From Bacillota bacterium (lineage in GTDB: Bacteria > Bacillota > Clostridia > Lachnospirales > Cellulosilyticaceae), in assembly GCA_023415525.1 (NCBI GenBank), contig JAEZKI010000464.1:1-6229 (forward strand): a stretch of DNA of 6,229 nucleotides. The letters are read 5' to 3'. Within the stretch, counting starts at the first letter, position 1. Each line of letters starts with the position of its first letter. This document shows positions 4,996-6,229 of the stretch, piece by piece. The position numbers and the translations under genes are program-made. The notes under the pieces were generated by a model that saw only the letters and a list, made by a program, of their open reading frames with translations, did not search any database and had not been told where the DNA came from.

Positions 4996-5038
4996 TATAG
5001 TTTTCCCCTTTAATATAGGGGAACTATACTATCTTTTT
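4991..5038 (+). terminator. Terminator of the small gene, overlapping its stop codon
   Basis: GATAGTATAGTT (4991-5002) pairs with AACTATACTATC (5022-5033). A two-T bulge separates this from an inner CCCCT/AGGGG stem, with a 7-nt loop. CTTTTTAT follows. The stem's 5' arm includes the last codon and the TAG of the 48-residue gene, so a ribosome finishing translation would cover part of it. Confidence 0.85.
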
Positions 5039-5045
5039 ATATAGG

Positions 5046-5083
5046 ATTAGAAAAGTCCCACTTTAGATTAAAAGTGGAGCTTT
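5046..5083 (-). terminator. Probable terminator of galT
   Basis: On the minus strand AAAG (5083-5080) and CCACTTT (5077-5071) pair with AAAGTGG (5064-5058) and CTTT (5055-5052) across a 2 x 2 internal loop, with a 6-nt loop at the top. The sequence TTTTCTAAT follows on that strand. It begins about 20 nt after the galT stop codon. The T run is short, so strength is moderate. Confidence 0.55.
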
Positions 5084-5103
5084 CTTAGGATAGGGTATCT
5101 AGT

Positions 5104-6229
5104 CTAGCCTAAGTTTTCTACAAATTGTTTAAAGTGAGTAAGTCCTTCGGATGTCATCTTAAAGACGCCAGCATCTTCTAGGACACGGGTAAATTTTTTG
5201 CCTAAAGCAGCTTGAAGGAAGGCATCCAGGTCTTCGTTAGGAGAATAAACCTTTTTCAATTCTTCTGCCCAAGGAAGATGATAAGCCGCAACTTCCACGG
5301 GTTCACCTTTGATGTAGGATTTGATAGTTTCTAGTTCTCCTAGAAGTCTGCCTGGTAATATAGCTAAGCCCATTACCTCAATAAGGCCAATGTTTTCTTT
5401 TTTGATATGTTGGACATCTTCATGGGGATGGAAGATGCCTAGAGGATGCTCAGGGCTTGTCCGATTATTCCGTAAGACAACCTTTAGGACATATTCATTA
5501 TCACGTTTTTCAGCGATAGGGGTGATGGTGTTATGGCGTATGTCCTCTGTAGAAGCGAGAATACCTACTTCTTGATCTGAATAAGTCATCCATTTTTGGT
5601 AGATGAAATCAGTAGCTTCTGCAACAGCTTCCAAATCAGGGCTACTTAGTTCGATGGTAGAAAGAGGCCAGTTAAGAAGCTTGCAAGTCACATGAGGAAA
5701 AGCCTTCATTTTAAATTCAAATAGGGTGGTTGCATTGTGAATAGGGAAGGTATAACAACCCCCTTGATAGTGTTCATGAGATAAAATAGAGCCCCCTACG
5801 ATGGGTAGGTCTGCATTAGAACCAATAAAATAGTGAGGGAACTGTTCCACAAAGCCTAAAAGATTATAAAAGCTATCTTTAGTCAGTTGCATAGGCTCGT
5901 GGGTTTCAGAAAGCAAAATACAATGCTCATTATAGTAAAGATAAGGTGAGTATTGAAGTCGCCAATTTCTATCATTAATATGAAGACTTATTGTACGATG
6001 ATTAGCTCGGTCTGGAAGTTTAATAGTTCCAGCATAACCTTCATTTTCAATACATAGAAGGCATGCGGGATATTTATTAGGTGGAGCTGTCTTAAGTCGT
6101 GCAATTTCCTTTGGGTCCTTCTCAGGTTTAGAAAGGTTAATGGTAATATCTAGGGCGCCATAGGGGGAGTCTACATTGAAAAACACATTTTTAGCTATAC
6201 GACTCATTTTGATATAATTAACTGCTTGG
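5104..6229 (-). CDS. galT: UDP-glucose--hexose-1-phosphate uridylyltransferase, type 2 (N terminus beyond window)
   Basis: This is the C-terminal 374 or so residues of a GalT of the Gram-positive (class 2) type, which exchanges UMP between UDP-glucose and galactose 1-phosphate in the Leloir pathway. Numbering from the Met at 6207, the family signatures are YPACLLCIENEGYAG (46-60) and DLPIVGGSILSHEHYQGG (133-150), whose His-Glu-His includes the catalytic uridylylated histidine. The C-terminal VLEDAGVFK is also present. The frame is open upstream of that Met to the window edge and reads QAVNYIKMSRIAKN, a typical internal stretch. No ribosome site precedes the Met, and class 2 enzymes are usually close to 490-500 residues. 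The true start is therefore outside the window, with roughly 120 residues missing. Other gal genes (galK, galE) would be expected upstream but cannot be seen. The terminator at 5046-5083 marks the end of its transcript. Confidence 0.93.
   Translation of the reverse strand, partial: QAVNYIKMSRIAKNVFFNVDSPYGALDITINLSKPEKDPKEIARLKTAPPNKYPACLLCIENEGYAGTIKLPDRANHRTISLHINDRNWRLQYSPYLYYNEHCILLSETHEPMQLTKDSFYNLLGFVEQFPHYFIGSNADLPIVGGSILSHEHYQGGCYTFPIHNATTLFEFKMKAFPHVTCKLLNWPLSTIELSSPDLEAVAEATDFIYQKWMTYSDQEVGILASTEDIRHNTITPIAEKRDNEYVLKVVLRNNRTSPEHPLGIFHPHEDVQHIKKENIGLIEVMGLAILPGRLLGELETIKSYIKGEPVEVAAYHLPWAEELKKVYSPNEDLDAFLQAALGKKFTRVLEDAGVFKMTSEGLTHFKQFVENLG

Noticed and set aside
5321..5575. Open frame of 84 codons on the plus strand
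   Set aside because: It is antisense within galT, whose protein signatures are clear on the other strand. No ribosome site or family similarity.
6205..6207. ATG at 6207 as the start of galT
   Set aside because: The frame stays open to the window edge with family-like sequence (QAVNYIK) upstream, there is no ribosome site, and the protein would be about 120 residues short for its class.

Overview
The window is AT-rich, with strong purine-rich ribosome binding sites, T-tailed hairpin terminators, a YafY-type WYL regulator, a rubrerythrin and a type-2 galactose-1-phosphate uridylyltransferase. Together these point to an anaerobic, low-GC Gram-positive bacterium of class Clostridia. A Lachnospirales/Cellulosilyticum-like host is my best guess, from remembered protein similarity only. 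No mobile element, CRISPR array, rRNA or tRNA is visible.

Layout, left to right. (1) Positions 1-308, minus strand: the N-terminal part of a DHH-family phosphoesterase, cut by the window edge. (2) A 222-bp divergent intergenic region with a good minus-strand promoter and an inverted repeat next to a plus-strand -10 box. (3) 531-1355, plus: an Fpg/Nei-like DNA glycosylase homologue that lacks the usual catalytic Pro2. (4) 1488-2730, plus: a two-gene unit made of an unrecognised 104-residue protein and a WYL-domain transcriptional regulator. A near-identical 16-bp repeat flanks the first start codon. (5) A strong bidirectional hairpin separates this unit from (6), 2837-3922, minus: a manganese-type superoxide dismutase with a long Asn/Thr/Pro-rich N-terminal extension. 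(7) A 276-bp divergent region holds candidate promoters and a perfect 7-1-7 palindrome. (8) 4199-4735, plus: rubrerythrin, followed by a strong terminator. (9) 4849-4995, plus: a 48-codon small gene squeezed between two terminators. (10) 5104-6229, minus: the C-terminal part of galT, whose N terminus lies beyond the window.

The clearest functional theme is oxygen defence. Superoxide dismutase makes hydrogen peroxide from superoxide, rubrerythrin reduces peroxide, and the two genes diverge from one control region. The glycosylase homologue may belong to oxidative DNA damage repair, but its key residues are altered. The DHH phosphoesterase and galT are housekeeping or sugar-metabolism genes at the edges.

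I do not see a large unknown system here. The items most worth checking are the extended dismutase and its palindrome, the altered glycosylase active site, the duplicated 16-mer in front of the WYL operon, and the small gene trapped between terminators.
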